Both the position numbers and the translations under genes were made by a program. Source: Pseudomonadota bacterium (GTDB lineage Bacteria > Pseudomonadota > Gammaproteobacteria > Xanthomonadales > Xanthomonadaceae). Taken from it: DNA of 5,124 nucleotides. This document shows, piece by piece, positions 4,855 through 5,124 of the stretch. The notes below the pieces were generated by a model. The model did no database searches, was not told the origin of the DNA, and worked only from the letters and a program-made list of their open reading frames with translations. Where the stretch lies: contig JAHWKC010000188.1 of NCBI GenBank assembly GCA_019348095.1, positions 1 to 5,124 of the forward strand, written 5' to 3'. How positions within the stretch are numbered: position 1 is the first letter of the stretch; each line of letters starts with the position of its first letter.

Positions 4855-5124
4855 TCCATCATCGAAGGCCTGATCAACGAGAAGTACATGCTGCGCGAGG
4901 GGCGCGAGCTGATCCCCACCGCCAAGGCCTTCCAGCTGATGACGCTGCTGCGCGGCCTGGGCGTGGAGGAGCTGACCAAGCCGGAGCTGACCGGCGACTG
5001 GGAATACAAGCTGGCCCAGATGGAGCGCGGCAAGCTCTCGCGCGACAAGTTCATGCACGAGATCGCCGACATGACCAAGCGCATCGTCATGAAGGCCAAG
5101 GAGTACGACCGCGACACCGTGCCG
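4834..5124 (+). CDS. topB: DNA topoisomerase III, internal fragment
   Basis: The frame running off the right edge encodes 97 residues typical of bacterial topoisomerase III, a type IA enzyme that cuts and passes single DNA strands to decatenate chromosomes. GTPATRASIIEGLI (from 4834) is the conserved type IA core motif. It is followed by EKYMLREGRELIPTAKAFQLM, a conserved PELTGDWEYKLAQMERGKLSR stretch and a helical segment ending YDRDTVP. This lies downstream of the catalytic tyrosine region, which is absent, and the C-terminal zinc-finger region would lie beyond the window. Upstream of 4834 the frame reads SSSTNSP rather than the expected G-L-G lead-in and shows no topoisomerase character. 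The fragment therefore begins abruptly inside the gene at the chimeric junction. Confidence 0.88.

Noticed and set aside
3882..5117. 411-codon minus-strand frame containing the M20 motifs
   Set aside because: Its start is antisense to topoisomerase III and its end antisense to rmlA and rmlB. Only the middle 75 or so residues are hydrolase, so it is not a fusion protein.
4164..5124. A novel operon linking rhamnose synthesis, an amidohydrolase and topoisomerase III
   Set aside because: None of the three genes is complete past the joins, the strands conflict and the breaks fall inside conserved domains. A chimera explains this better.

Overview
The window is GC-rich DNA with long shadow reading frames. 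Its gene content and GTAG-type extragenic palindromes point to a gammaproteobacterium of the Xanthomonadales (Lysobacter, Luteimonas, Stenotrophomonas or Xanthomonas-like). That placement is inferred from protein wording and repeat style, not from a search.

Layout. Positions 2-94 hold the last 30 codons of a gene I cannot name. Positions 218-1015 (+) encode an exported dienelactone-hydrolase-family protein with an intact Cys/Asp/His triad. Positions 1016-1218 separate two convergent genes and are packed with palindromic repeats (REP-like units). Positions 1219-2256 (-) encode IspB, the polyprenyl diphosphate synthase that makes the quinone side chain. Positions 2257-2460 are a divergent regulatory region with a perfect TATAAT facing ispB, a TATACT facing ssb, a 14-bp perfect palindrome between them, and a hairpin at the predicted 5' end of the ssb transcript. 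Positions 2461-2970 encode single-stranded DNA-binding protein SSB. Positions 3020-4078 encode RmlB and, from 4164, RmlA. These are the first two genes of an rmlBA(CD) cluster making dTDP-L-rhamnose for LPS O-antigen or other surface glycans. RmlA makes dTDP-glucose and RmlB dehydrates it, so the two act in consecutive steps. A 27-codon ORF lies between them and overlaps the rmlA start by ATGA.

The last 500 bases do not form a normal locus. RmlA matches its family up to about residue 154 (position 4625). The sequence then switches to a fragment of an AbgA-like M20 amidohydrolase on the minus strand (about 4614-4850). It switches again to an internal fragment of DNA topoisomerase III on the plus strand (about 4834-5124). 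At each switch a short stretch fits both neighbouring proteins. I read this as a chimera (assembly or amplification) of three unrelated loci, not a new gene arrangement. The RmlA C-terminus and everything after about 4614 should not be used to infer gene neighbourhood.

I found no mobile element, CRISPR array, tRNA or rRNA, and no strong candidate for an undescribed system. The most notable signals are the double chimeric junction, the repeat cluster, the ssb/ispB control region and the small rmlB-rmlA ORF.
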